Assembly (NCBI RefSeq): GCF_011044995.1
Contig: NZ_JAAKZW010000004.1
Span: forward strand, 62,001 to 126,000
Direction of reading: 5' to 3'
From: Streptomyces mesophilus
GTDB taxonomy: Bacteria; Actinomycetota; Actinomycetes; Streptomycetales; Streptomycetaceae
Length of the DNA stretch: 64,000 bases
The translations under genes and the position numbers were made by a program. The notes under the pieces were generated by a model. It saw nothing but the letters and a program-made list of their open reading frames with translations, made no database searches and was not told the origin of the DNA. Shown piece by piece: positions 32,697 through 41,626 of the stretch. Positions within the stretch are counted from its first letter, which is position 1. Each line of letters begins with the position of its first letter.

Positions 32697-34436
32697 GTGA
32701 TCGTCCACCCGGAGCTGCGCCGTGCCGCACGCCTCGCACGCCGTGAGCTGCTCGCGGCCACCGCCCTGCAGGGGGCCGTGACCCTCAGCTGGCTCGGCCA
32801 GGCCGTCCTGCTCGCTTTCGCCCTCGCCGCCATCGCCCGCGGTGACACCGGCCAACTGCCGGGTCTCCTCACGGCAGTTGCGGCCACCGTGGTCGTCCGC
32901 GCCGGACTCGGCCTGTGGCAGCGCCGTATCGCCACCCGGGCCGGAGCACGGGTCCGGGTCCGGCTGCGCGACGAGCTCTTCGCCCATCTCGGCCTCCTCG
33001 GCGCCGCCCACCTGACCACGGCCCGCACGGGAGCGGTCCGCACCACCCTGGTCGACGGAGTCGAAGGCGTCGACGCGTACGTCTCCCGCTACCTTCCTCA
33101 GCTGATCGTCACGTTCACCGCACCACCGCTCCTGCTCATCGCCGTCGCGGTCATCGAACCGCTCGCCCTGTTCGGCCTCGTACCGGCGCTGGTGCTCGCC
33201 CTGGCCGGGCCGCGCGCCTGGGACCGGCTCCTCGCCCGACGCGGCAAGGAGCACTGGGACACGTACGAACAACTCGGCGCCGACTACCTCGAGGCCCTGC
33301 AAGGCATGCCCGCGCTGCGCGCCGCGGGTGCCGTCGGGCGCGCACGAGTGCGCCTGGAGGAACGGTCGGCCGCGCTGCACCGCGCCACCGTGACCAAGCT
33401 CCGCGTCTCGCTCGTCGACACCGGTATCACCGACCTGGCCATCCAGGGCGGCACGGCGGCGGCCGCCCTGCTCGCCTGTTGGTCGACGGCGACCGGGTCC
33501 ACCACGGCCACCGGCACCTATCTGGTGCTGCTGCTCGCCGGGGAGTGCTTCCGTCCCGTACGCGATCTGTCCAGGGAGTGGCACGCCGGCTATCTGGGCG
33601 TCTCGGCTGCGGACGGGCTCGCGGCCCTGCGCACCGCCGAACCAGCCGTCTCCGATACGGGAACAGAGCAAGCCGACTGGCGCACGCCGCCCGAACTGCG
33701 GTTCGAGGAAGTCGAGTTCGCCTATCCCGGCGCTGAGGCGAGTGCGCTCACGAGCGTCTCCTTCACCGCCGAAGCCGGCCGTACCACCGCGATCGTGGGC
33801 CCCTCGGGCGCCGGCAAGTCGACCCTGATCGCCCTGCTCCTGCGCCACCGCGACCCGCAGCGCGGCCGGATCACCGTCGACGGCCGGGACATCACCTCGT
33901 ACACCCTCGACGCTCTCCGGGTCGGCATCGCCGTGGTCTCCCAGGAGACCCACCTCTTCCACGCCACCATCGCCGACAACCTGCGCCTGGCCCGTGCCGA
34001 GGCCACCGACGAGGAGCTGCGGCGCGCCGCCCGCGCGGCCGGTATCCACGACGAGATAGCCGGGCTGGCCGACGGCTACGACACCGTCCTCGGCGAGCGC
34101 GGCGCCACCCTCTCCGGCGGCCAGCGCCAGCGCCTCGCCCTGGCCCGTGCCCTGCTCGCCGACGCGCCCGTCCTCGTTCTCGACGAGGCCACCAGCTCCG
34201 TCGACGAGCGCCGCGAGGCGGACATCGTCCGCGAACTCCTGGACGCCGCGGGGGAGCGGACCGTCCTCGTCGTCGCCCACCGGCTCGCGGCCGTACGGCA
34301 CGCCGACCGCATCGTGGTCCTCGACGGCGGCCGCGTGGACGCCGAAGGCGACCATGCCGCGCTCGTCGCCGCCGGGGGCGTCTACGCGGAGCTCGTCGAG
34401 GCGGGCCGTATGCCGCAAGGAGGGCTCGCCGCATGA
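32697..34436 (+). CDS. ABC exporter, fused permease-ATPase (half 1)
   Basis: 579 residues, GTG start directly after the dehydrogenase stop. Six membrane helices (~20-320) and an ATPase domain with Walker A GPSGAGKST (~365), signature LSGGQRQR and Walker B VLVLDEATSSVDERREADIV. With the next gene it probably forms a heterodimeric exporter (CydDC/TM287-288-like layout). Its place at the end of the RiPP operon makes product secretion the likely job. Confidence 0.9.
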   Translation: MIVHPELRRAARLARRELLAATALQGAVTLSWLGQAVLLAFALAAIARGDTGQLPGLLTAVAATVVVRAGLGLWQRRIATRAGARVRVRLRDELFAHLGLLGAAHLTTARTGAVRTTLVDGVEGVDAYVSRYLPQLIVTFTAPPLLLIAVAVIEPLALFGLVPALVLALAGPRAWDRLLARRGKEHWDTYEQLGADYLEALQGMPALRAAGAVGRARVRLEERSAALHRATVTKLRVSLVDTGITDLAIQGGTAAAALLACWSTATGSTTATGTYLVLLLAGECFRPVRDLSREWHAGYLGVSAADGLAALRTAEPAVSDTGTEQADWRTPPELRFEEVEFAYPGAEASALTSVSFTAEAGRTTAIVGPSGAGKSTLIALLLRHRDPQRGRITVDGRDITSYTLDALRVGIAVVSQETHLFHATIADNLRLARAEATDEELRRAARAAGIHDEIAGLADGYDTVLGERGATLSGGQRQRLALARALLADAPVLVLDEATSSVDERREADIVRELLDAAGERTVLVVAHRLAAVRHADRIVVLDGGRVDAEGDHAALVAAGGVYAELVEAGRMPQGGLAA

Positions 34437-34470
34437 GCATCGTCCACCTGCACCGAGGAGAACCCGCCGC

Positions 34471-36222
34471 ATGAGCACCGTCGACACCGCTGTTCCCGCG
34501 CGTGGTTCGCTGCGTGCCCTGCTGCCTGCCCTCGCCGGGCACCGCGTCATGATGGCCCGTACCTGCGCGGCCGCCCTGCTCGAACAGGGGTCGCTGGTCA
34601 CGCTGGTCACCCTGTCCGCGCACACGGTCGGCGCCGCGGTCATCACGGGTGCTGCGCCTTCGGGTGCCACCGTGGCGGCGATCGGCCTCCTCGTAGTGCT
34701 GCGCGCCCTGATGACCTGGCGCGAGATGGACCTCTCGCACGATCTGGCCTACCGGGTCCTGGCCGAACTTCGCGTACGGCTCTTCGACGGGCTCGCCCGC
34801 AGCGCCCCGGCCCGCGTCGCCGGCAAGCGCAGCGGAGACCTGGCCGCCACGGCCATGGCCGACGTGGAGGCGCTGGAGTTCTTCTACGCGCACACCACCG
34901 CCCAACTCCTCGCCTCGGGCGTCGTGTTCACCGGCGGCGCCGGGCTGCTCGCCACCGTGGAGCCCTGGCTCCTGCTCGCCGTCGTGCCGGTCGCCGTCCT
35001 CCTGACCACCGCACCCTTCGCCGACGCACGCGGACGTACCGCCCGAGGCACTCGCACCCGTCAGGCCGCCGCCGCCCTGTCCGCCGACACCGTGGAGACC
35101 GTCGACGGGCTGCGCGACCTGCTGGCTTTCGGCGCACTCGGCGAGTGCCGCGCCGAGCTCGCCGCCCGCGGACGCAAGCTCGGGGCCGCCCAACGGGCGG
35201 AAGCCACCTGGGAGGCGATGGCCGCCGCCGTACGTGACCTGCTGATCGTGCTCGCCGTACTCGGCGTGGTGGCCGCCGCCGCGGGAGCCGTCACCGCCGG
35301 GCGACTGCACGGTGCGTGGGCCCCGGCCGCGATGGCGCTCGCCCTGTCCATGCTCGGCCCGGTCGCCGAATCCGCCCGGGCACTCAGCCAGGCGATGGGG
35401 CTGCGGATCGCGGCAGCCAGGGTCGAGTCCGGTATCAAGGCCCCCACCCTCGCGCCGCCACCCACTTCCCCCCGCTCCCTGCCCGCAGGACCGCTCGGTG
35501 TCCGCCTGCACGGCGTGAGCTTCGCGTACGGCGACCAACCCGTACTCCAGGACACCGAGTTGACGGTCCCGGCCGGACAGACCCTTGCCCTCGTCGGGAC
35601 CTCGGGCGCCGGCAAGTCCACCTGCGCCCACCTCATCGCCCGCTTCTGGGACCCCTCGGCAGGATCTGTCCAGCTCACCCCGGAGAGCGGCGAACCCGTC
35701 GACCTGCGCGACCTCGCCGACGCGGACCTCCGTACCGCCGTCGCCGTGGTGGGCCAGGACACCCCGCTGTTCCACGGCACGCTCGCCGAGAATCTGCGTC
35801 TGTCCGCACCCGACGCGGACGACAGGACCCTCGCCGAAACGGCCGCGCTGTGCGGCATCGACCGCATCGCGCCCTTGGACACCCATGTCGGCGAGCGCGG
35901 CGCCACCCTCTCCGGCGGCCAGCGCGCCCGAATCGCACTCGGCCGCGCCCTCCTGGCCCGGCCCCGCGTCCTCGTCCTCGACGAGACCACCGCCCACCTG
36001 GACAACGTGTCCGACGCCGAACTCGGCGCCGTACTCGCCGATGAGCACCGCACCACGATCGTGATCGCGCACCGGCCCGCGACGATCCGCCGGGCCGACC
36101 GCATCGCCGTACTCGAAGGCGGCCGCATCGCGGAGGAAGGCACCTGGGACCAGCTCACCGCACGGCCCGACGGAGCGCTCGCCCGCGTGCTGGCGCTCTC
36201 GCGTGCGCAGTCCACTCCTTGA
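34471..36222 (+). CDS. ABC exporter, fused permease-ATPase (half 2)
   Basis: 583 residues from ATG 34471 (GAGGAG ten bases upstream). Six helices, then an ATPase with GTSGAGKST, signature LSGGQRARIALGRALL and Walker B VLVLDETTAHLDN; the residue after Walker B is Glu, so this site could be hydrolytically active. The longer frame upstream overlaps half 1 and is not a credible start. It completes the RiPP operon, which ends at a tandem repeat and the third Zur-like box. Confidence 0.9.
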   Translation: MSTVDTAVPARGSLRALLPALAGHRVMMARTCAAALLEQGSLVTLVTLSAHTVGAAVITGAAPSGATVAAIGLLVVLRALMTWREMDLSHDLAYRVLAELRVRLFDGLARSAPARVAGKRSGDLAATAMADVEALEFFYAHTTAQLLASGVVFTGGAGLLATVEPWLLLAVVPVAVLLTTAPFADARGRTARGTRTRQAAAALSADTVETVDGLRDLLAFGALGECRAELAARGRKLGAAQRAEATWEAMAAAVRDLLIVLAVLGVVAAAAGAVTAGRLHGAWAPAAMALALSMLGPVAESARALSQAMGLRIAAARVESGIKAPTLAPPPTSPRSLPAGPLGVRLHGVSFAYGDQPVLQDTELTVPAGQTLALVGTSGAGKSTCAHLIARFWDPSAGSVQLTPESGEPVDLRDLADADLRTAVAVVGQDTPLFHGTLAENLRLSAPDADDRTLAETAALCGIDRIAPLDTHVGERGATLSGGQRARIALGRALLARPRVLVLDETTAHLDNVSDAELGAVLADEHRTTIVIAHRPATIRRADRIAVLEGGRIAEEGTWDQLTARPDGALARVLALSRAQSTP

Positions 36223-36256
36223 TGTCCGGAACCCCTCTGATGTCCGGAACCCCTCT
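36221..36256 (+). repeat. 18-bp tandem duplication
   Basis: GATGTCCGGAACCCCTCT is repeated exactly (36221-36238, 36239-36256), beginning at the exporter stop codon and ending ten bases before the third Zur-like box. Its function is unknown; it may be slippage. Confidence 0.85.
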
Positions 36257-36265
36257 CATTGTTAA

Positions 36266-36280
36266 TGGGAACCATTTTCA
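36266..36280. promoter_or_regulatory. Zur-box-like site upstream of rpmF paralogue and CobW gene
   Basis: Reverse strand reads TGAAAAT-G-GTTCCCA: one half site is perfect, the other degenerate. It lies 45 bp before the L32 ATG. Zinc-free ribosomal paralogues under Zur are established in Streptomyces, which supports the assignment of this and the two related boxes. Confidence 0.75.
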
Positions 36281-36324
36281 TGTAGCGTGAGCGACGCACG
36301 CCCGACCGAGATCAGGAGCCACCC

Positions 36325-36495
36325 ATGGCCGTTCCCAAGCGGAAGATGTCCCGCAGCAACACCCGCCACCGCAGGGCCCAGTGGAAGGCGACGACGGCGC
36401 AGCTCGTGCCGGTCACCGTGGACGGCACGACGCACCTCGTGCCGCAGCGCCTCGTGAAGGCGTACGAGCGCGGCCTGCTGCACCCCGAGGGCTGA
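36325..36495 (+). CDS. rpmF: Cysteine-free (C-minus) 50S ribosomal protein L32 paralogue
   Basis: 56 residues, [20 protein letters not shown] then the L32 core ending RGLLHPEG. Standard zinc-binding L32 carries four cysteines in its C-terminal ribbon; this one has none. C-minus paralogues replace the zinc form under zinc limitation and are classic Zur targets. AGGAG lies 7 bases before the ATG. Five bases separate it from the CobW gene. Confidence 0.95.
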   Translation: MAVPKRKMSRSNTRHRRAQWKATTAQLVPVTVDGTTHLVPQRLVKAYERGLLHPEG

Positions 36496-36500
36496 CCGGG

Positions 36501-37760
<1,260 letters not shown>

Positions 37761-37763
37761 ACT

Positions 37764-37806
37764 CCGGGGCGGGCGACGGTCGCAGCCACGGCGCCGCCCG
37801 CCCCGG
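37764..37806 (+). terminator. Terminator after the CobW gene
   Basis: 12-bp perfect inverted repeat (37764-37775 with 37795-37806), 19-nt loop, starting three bases after the stop codon. It probably ends the zinc-starvation transcript before the methyltransferase gene. Confidence 0.65.
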
Positions 37807-37849
37807 GCATGATCCGGGACCACCACGACCGACGACGACGGAGGCGACC

Positions 37850-38677
37850 ATGACCGGTCACGGCGTACAACTCGGCACAGTCCAGGAAACCCTGCTCATC
37901 CCGCTGTACGGGCGCGCGGTGGAGAACCGCAAGCCCGAACCGGCCCTGCGTGATCCGCGGGCCGAGGAGATCGCCGGCGCGATCGACTACGACTTCGCCC
38001 GCTTCGACGAACTGCCCAGCCTGATCGGCACGGTGCTGCGCACCTCGCTCTTCGACCACTGGGTACGCAGCTTCCTGGAGGAACACCCCGAGGGCACCGT
38101 CGCCGAGATCGGCACCGGCCTGAACACCCGGTACGAGCGCGTCGACAACGGCCGGGCCCGCTGGTTCGAGCTCGACCTGCCCGACGTCATCGACCTGCGC
38201 CGGGCGTTCTTCACCGACACCGAACGCAGGCGCATGATCGCGGCCTCGGTCACCGACGAGTCCTGGGCCGCGTCCGTGGCAAAGGCCGCCGACGGTCCGT
38301 ACTTCTTCAGCGCGGAAGCCGTCCTGCCGTTTCTCGACGAGCCGGACGTCCGCGGCGTCGTGGACCTGATCGCCGCACGATTCCCCGGCTCACTCCTCGC
38401 CCTGGACACCGCGGGCCCCGGCATCATCACGACCCAGGACCAGCATGACGCGCTGAGCAAGGTCGAGGCCCGGATGCGCTGGTCCTGCTCCGACCCCTCC
38501 GCACTCCAGGACTGGCGTCCCGGCACGCGCCTGCTCACCTCGCACACCCTGACCACACTGCCGCAGCAGATGTACGAGGCACTGCCCACCCCCTACCGCG
38601 AAATGCTCACCGGCCTGGCCGCCCAGCGCCTGCCCCAGGTCGAGGAGTACCGGCTCACCTTGCTCCAACTGCCCTGA
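37850..38677 (+). CDS. Class I SAM-dependent methyltransferase (leucine carboxyl methyltransferase/Tcmp-like)
   Basis: 275 residues from ATG 37850 (GGAGG six bases upstream). Motifs: VQETLLIPLYGRAVENRKPEPALRDPRAEEI near the N-terminus, SAM motif I as VAEIGTGLNTRYERVDNG, and WFELDLPDVIDLRRAFF. This PPM1/LCM-type O-methyltransferase family is common in polyketide and secondary-metabolite clusters. It lies outside the terminator of the zinc island but on the same strand, so a tailoring role in the RiPP is possible but weakly supported. Confidence 0.88.
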   Translation: MTGHGVQLGTVQETLLIPLYGRAVENRKPEPALRDPRAEEIAGAIDYDFARFDELPSLIGTVLRTSLFDHWVRSFLEEHPEGTVAEIGTGLNTRYERVDNGRARWFELDLPDVIDLRRAFFTDTERRRMIAASVTDESWAASVAKAADGPYFFSAEAVLPFLDEPDVRGVVDLIAARFPGSLLALDTAGPGIITTQDQHDALSKVEARMRWSCSDPSALQDWRPGTRLLTSHTLTTLPQQMYEALPTPYREMLTGLAAQRLPQVEEYRLTLLQLP

Positions 38678-38701
38678 CCTGGGGCCGTGCTCAGCGCAGG
38701 C

Positions 38702-39421
38702 TCAGCTCACGCCGTCCTCGAAGTCCAGGTTCGTCGGACGCCGAGGCAGCAGTGCCAAGAAGTCCGTCACCGGCACGTCGTCGTCGACCACTTCGAGCTG
38801 GACGTCGTACATCCACACCTGCCCGGTTCGCTGCATCACCAGCCCGAAGTTGAGGTACGCGCCGGCTTCGGGCACGTCCAGAACCACGCTGCACCTTCGC
38901 CAGTTCTGCGTCCCCGTGATGCGCCGTTCCGCGTGGTACATGTTGCCGAAGGCGAGGATGTTGTCCGACGCATCGTCGACCCTGATCCACAGGCCGGCCC
39001 AGCTCGCCACATCCCTCGCCTTCACCATCGCCGACAACTCGACCCGTGCACCTCGGTAGTCGTCGGCCCTGATCGTCTGCAGCAGTGACGCGTACTCGAA
39101 CTGACCCTGCTCCCGGGACCGGATGAAGGCACACGCGCGCCGCGACGGGAGCAGGTCGAAATCGACCCCGACTTCATAGTCTTCAGGAACTCCGCCCGAG
39201 GCACCCCAGCCCTTGGGGAGTTCATGAGTCGTGGGCACCGGCTGGGCGTGGATGCCGACTTCGGCGAGGATCTTCGTCGTCTCGGCCCTGGTCTTCTCGG
39301 CCTCCGCGTCCAGCTTGCGCGCCTCTGCCTGCGCCCGCGCGCGGGTCGTCCAGTACGTGGTGAGTGCGACGGCGACGCCGCCCAGCAGCGGGCCGAGCAG
39401 CCCGGCCGTCCAAGTCCCCAT
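38702..39421 (-). CDS. Membrane-anchored protein of unknown function
   Basis: 239 residues. An N-terminal helix (GLLGPLLGGVAVALTTYWTT) is followed by a charged coiled coil (~28-50), then a soluble beta-rich domain (~90-235; EYASLLQTIRADDYRGARVELSAMVKARDVASWAGLWIRVDD ... LAFGNMYHAERRITGTQNWRRCSVVLDVP). This beta-sandwich pattern recurs in Streptomyces proteins and in some AraC regulators as a ligand-binding-like module. Function is unknown. Confidence 0.75.
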   Translation of the reverse strand: MGTWTAGLLGPLLGGVAVALTTYWTTRARAQAEARKLDAEAEKTRAETTKILAEVGIHAQPVPTTHELPKGWGASGGVPEDYEVGVDFDLLPSRRACAFIRSREQGQFEYASLLQTIRADDYRGARVELSAMVKARDVASWAGLWIRVDDASDNILAFGNMYHAERRITGTQNWRRCSVVLDVPEAGAYLNFGLVMQRTGQVWMYDVQLEVVDDDVPVTDFLALLPRRPTNLDFEDGVS

Positions 39422-39542
39422 GTGTCATGCCCCCCCAGGCGCGTCCCATCTGCCTCGAAGGGTCCCATTTCCGATGAACGCGAGCCAGGGGAGGTGACGA
39501 CGCACCCTGGGCGCGACGGTGTGCGCCGAGGTACCGGAGTCG

Positions 39543-40430
39543 TCAGCCGACCGGTTCGTCCAGAGTGTTCGAGCTGTCCGAGTGCCGCCGCGTTATCGCG
39601 TAGCCGAAGGCAGTCGCGAGGACGTACATCAGGATCGAGTAGACGGCGATGGGGATCGCGACTTCGGTGCTGTCCAGAACGCTGAGGGCGATGGTGAGGG
39701 CCACGGTCGTGTTGTGGATCCCGACCTCCATGGAGCTCGCTATCGCCTGGCGCCTGTCGAGGCGGAGCAGCCGGGTGACGCCGTAGCCGAGGGTGAGGCT
39801 CGCGAGGCAGAAGATGCCGGTCACCCAGCCGACCTGCTGAAGGTAGTCGGCCAGATTCTCCCGCTCGCCGAGCAGGGCACCGACCGAGACGATCACCAGT
39901 ACGGCGATGGAGAAGATCCGGACGGGGCGGTCGGCGCGCGCCGCGAACTCGGCGGAGCGCCGGCGTACCGCCATGCCGATGGCGACCGGGACGAGCACGA
40001 TCGCGATCACCTGCACCACCTTGCCGAGCTGCAGGCCGAGGTCGCCCTGGGCGTCGAAGTGGTCGATGGCGAGGTTGGTGATGATCGGAATGGTGACGGC
40101 GGCGAGTACCGAGTTGATCGCGGTCAGGGTGACGTTGAGGGCCACGTCTCCGCGGAAGAGGTGACTGAACAAGTTGGCCGTGGTCCCGCCGGGGGACGCG
40201 GCGAGCAGCATCACACCGACGGCGAGCAACGGGTCGAGGTCGAACAGCTTGACCAGCCCGAACGCCACGAGCGGGAGCACCAGTACCTGCAGCACGAGCG
40301 CGACGATGACCGCTTTCGGTGTCCGGCTGACCCTCCTGAAGTCATCGGTGGTCAGGGACAGTCCGAGGCCGAACATGATGATGGCCAGGGCGATCGGCAG
40401 GCCGGTGGTGATGAGTACGGAGTCGTTCAT
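39543..40430 (-). CDS. Bile acid:sodium symporter (BASS) family transporter
   Basis: 295 residues with ten predicted helices. Family motifs: ALAIIMFGLGLSLTTDDFRRV, LAASPGGTTANLFSHLFRGDVALNVTLTAINSVLA (crossover region), and SSMEVGIHNTTVALTIALSVLDS. BASS proteins import organic anions with sodium; the bacterial substrate here is unknown. It follows the lipase gene by ~140 bp on the same strand. Confidence 0.92.
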   Translation of the reverse strand: MNDSVLITTGLPIALAIIMFGLGLSLTTDDFRRVSRTPKAVIVALVLQVLVLPLVAFGLVKLFDLDPLLAVGVMLLAASPGGTTANLFSHLFRGDVALNVTLTAINSVLAAVTIPIITNLAIDHFDAQGDLGLQLGKVVQVIAIVLVPVAIGMAVRRRSAEFAARADRPVRIFSIAVLVIVSVGALLGERENLADYLQQVGWVTGIFCLASLTLGYGVTRLLRLDRRQAIASSMEVGIHNTTVALTIALSVLDSTEVAIPIAVYSILMYVLATAFGYAITRRHSDSSNTLDEPVG

Positions 40431-40572
40431 CGGTGTCCCGTGGTCGAAGGGGTGCAGGCAGCGAGCGTGTTCCCGCGCCTGCGAGGGGTGCGAGCGGCCG
40501 GTGTGCGACCGCAGGGAGCATCGTGGAGTGCCGCGCCGCTCGCCACCACCCTCCGGACGCGGGCAGGTCGGC

Positions 40573-41448
40573 TCAGCCGGTGCGCGGGGTGGACAGGACC
40601 GCGGCGGCCAGCGCCCTGCCGATGGCCTTGGAGCCGTTCGCGTTGGGGTGCAGCGGGGTGGCGACGTGGGCGGGGACGAGGCCCTCGATGTACCGGTCGG
40701 CGGGTGCCGCGCACGAGTCGTGACCGATGCCGAGGGAGTAGGTGTCCACGAAGGTCGCGCCGCTCTGCTCGGCCGTCGTCCTGAGCACGGCGCTGAGGTG
40801 GGAGGTGGCGCCCTGGATGTAGGTCGCGTCGACGTCCCAGATGGGCTGGGTGGGGAAGCAGCCGCCGGGGCGGATGTAGTTGCCGTACCCGATGACGAAC
40901 ACCTCGGCGTGCGGGGCTCGCTGCCGGACCTGGTCCAGGGTGGTGGCGAACTTCGGGGCCCAGGCGTCGATACCTGCCTTCACGATGTCGACGCCGCCTT
41001 TGGTGTTCCTGGCCGCGCAGCTGCTGCCGAGGGGCTTGGCCAGCAGGTTGACGCATCCCAGGGCGGCGGGGACAAGTCCCGCGTCGTTGCCGCCGATGGT
41101 GATGCTGACGACGTCCGTCTCTTTGGTGAGGGCGTCCAACTGAGGCTTGGTTCCCGGGTATTGGGAGGCGGTGAAGTGCTCGGCGGTCGCACCGGAGCAG
41201 CTGACATCGGTGAGCTCGGCACCCAGCGCTTTGGCCGCGATGTGCGGGTAGTCAGCCAACGAGCGCAGGCACAACAGGTTCGAGGGGTCGATCGGCGGTA
41301 CGAGAGGGGCGGCGGCGTATGAGTCGCCCAGGGCCACGTACTCGAGGGGCTCGGTGCTCTCGGCAGCGACAGCCGGTGAGACCAGGGTCGTTGCCAGGGC
41401 TGTGGCGGCCACGGTGGCGGCCAGTGCCGTGCGCAGGCTGACGTTCAC
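40573..41448 (-). CDS. Secreted SGNH/GDSL-family lipase/esterase
   Basis: 291 residues from GTG 41448 with AAGGAG six bases upstream. Signal peptide to ~30 (TALAAT...VAA). Block I YVALGDSYAAA carries the nucleophile Ser, block III ITIGGNDAGL the oxyanion Gly and Asn, and the C-terminal HPNANGSKAIG supplies Asp/His-like residues (block V). Six Cys suggest disulfides, as in the Streptomyces scabies/rimosus lipase group. It is divergent from a PucR regulator. Confidence 0.92.
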   Translation of the reverse strand: MNVSLRTALAATVAATALATTLVSPAVAAESTEPLEYVALGDSYAAAPLVPPIDPSNLLCLRSLADYPHIAAKALGAELTDVSCSGATAEHFTASQYPGTKPQLDALTKETDVVSITIGGNDAGLVPAALGCVNLLAKPLGSSCAARNTKGGVDIVKAGIDAWAPKFATTLDQVRQRAPHAEVFVIGYGNYIRPGGCFPTQPIWDVDATYIQGATSHLSAVLRTTAEQSGATFVDTYSLGIGHDSCAAPADRYIEGLVPAHVATPLHPNANGSKAIGRALAAAVLSTPRTG

Positions 41449-41534
41449 GTGCGGCTCCTTCGACTCAGGGCGGTGCGCGCGAACGCACCGCAATGCCAGG
41501 GATCGGGGGCGGGCCGGCAGGCGGACAGCACTGT

Positions 41535-41548
41535 TTACCGGCCGGTAA
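41535..41548. promoter_or_regulatory. 14-bp perfect palindrome, operator candidate
   Basis: TTACCGGCCGGTAA in the 178-bp gap between the divergent lipase and PucR genes. The form is like a TetR-family operator; no TetR gene is adjacent. Confidence 0.5.
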
Positions 41549-41626
41549 GTTTGTGGTGCGATACATCATGACGGCACACGCTCGGCGTGCTTCCGGTCCG
41601 GGAAACAGCATTCCGAGGGGTGATTT

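Noticed and set aside
31572..34670. Reverse-strand open frame of 1032 codons through the RiPP operon
   Set aside because: Low-complexity Gly/Arg/Glu composition with no domain; the forward strand has the SagB-like and ABC genes with all motifs.
39519..40784. Forward open frame opposite the BASS transporter
   Set aside because: Acidic/His-rich low-complexity translation; the reverse strand encodes ten membrane helices with family motifs.
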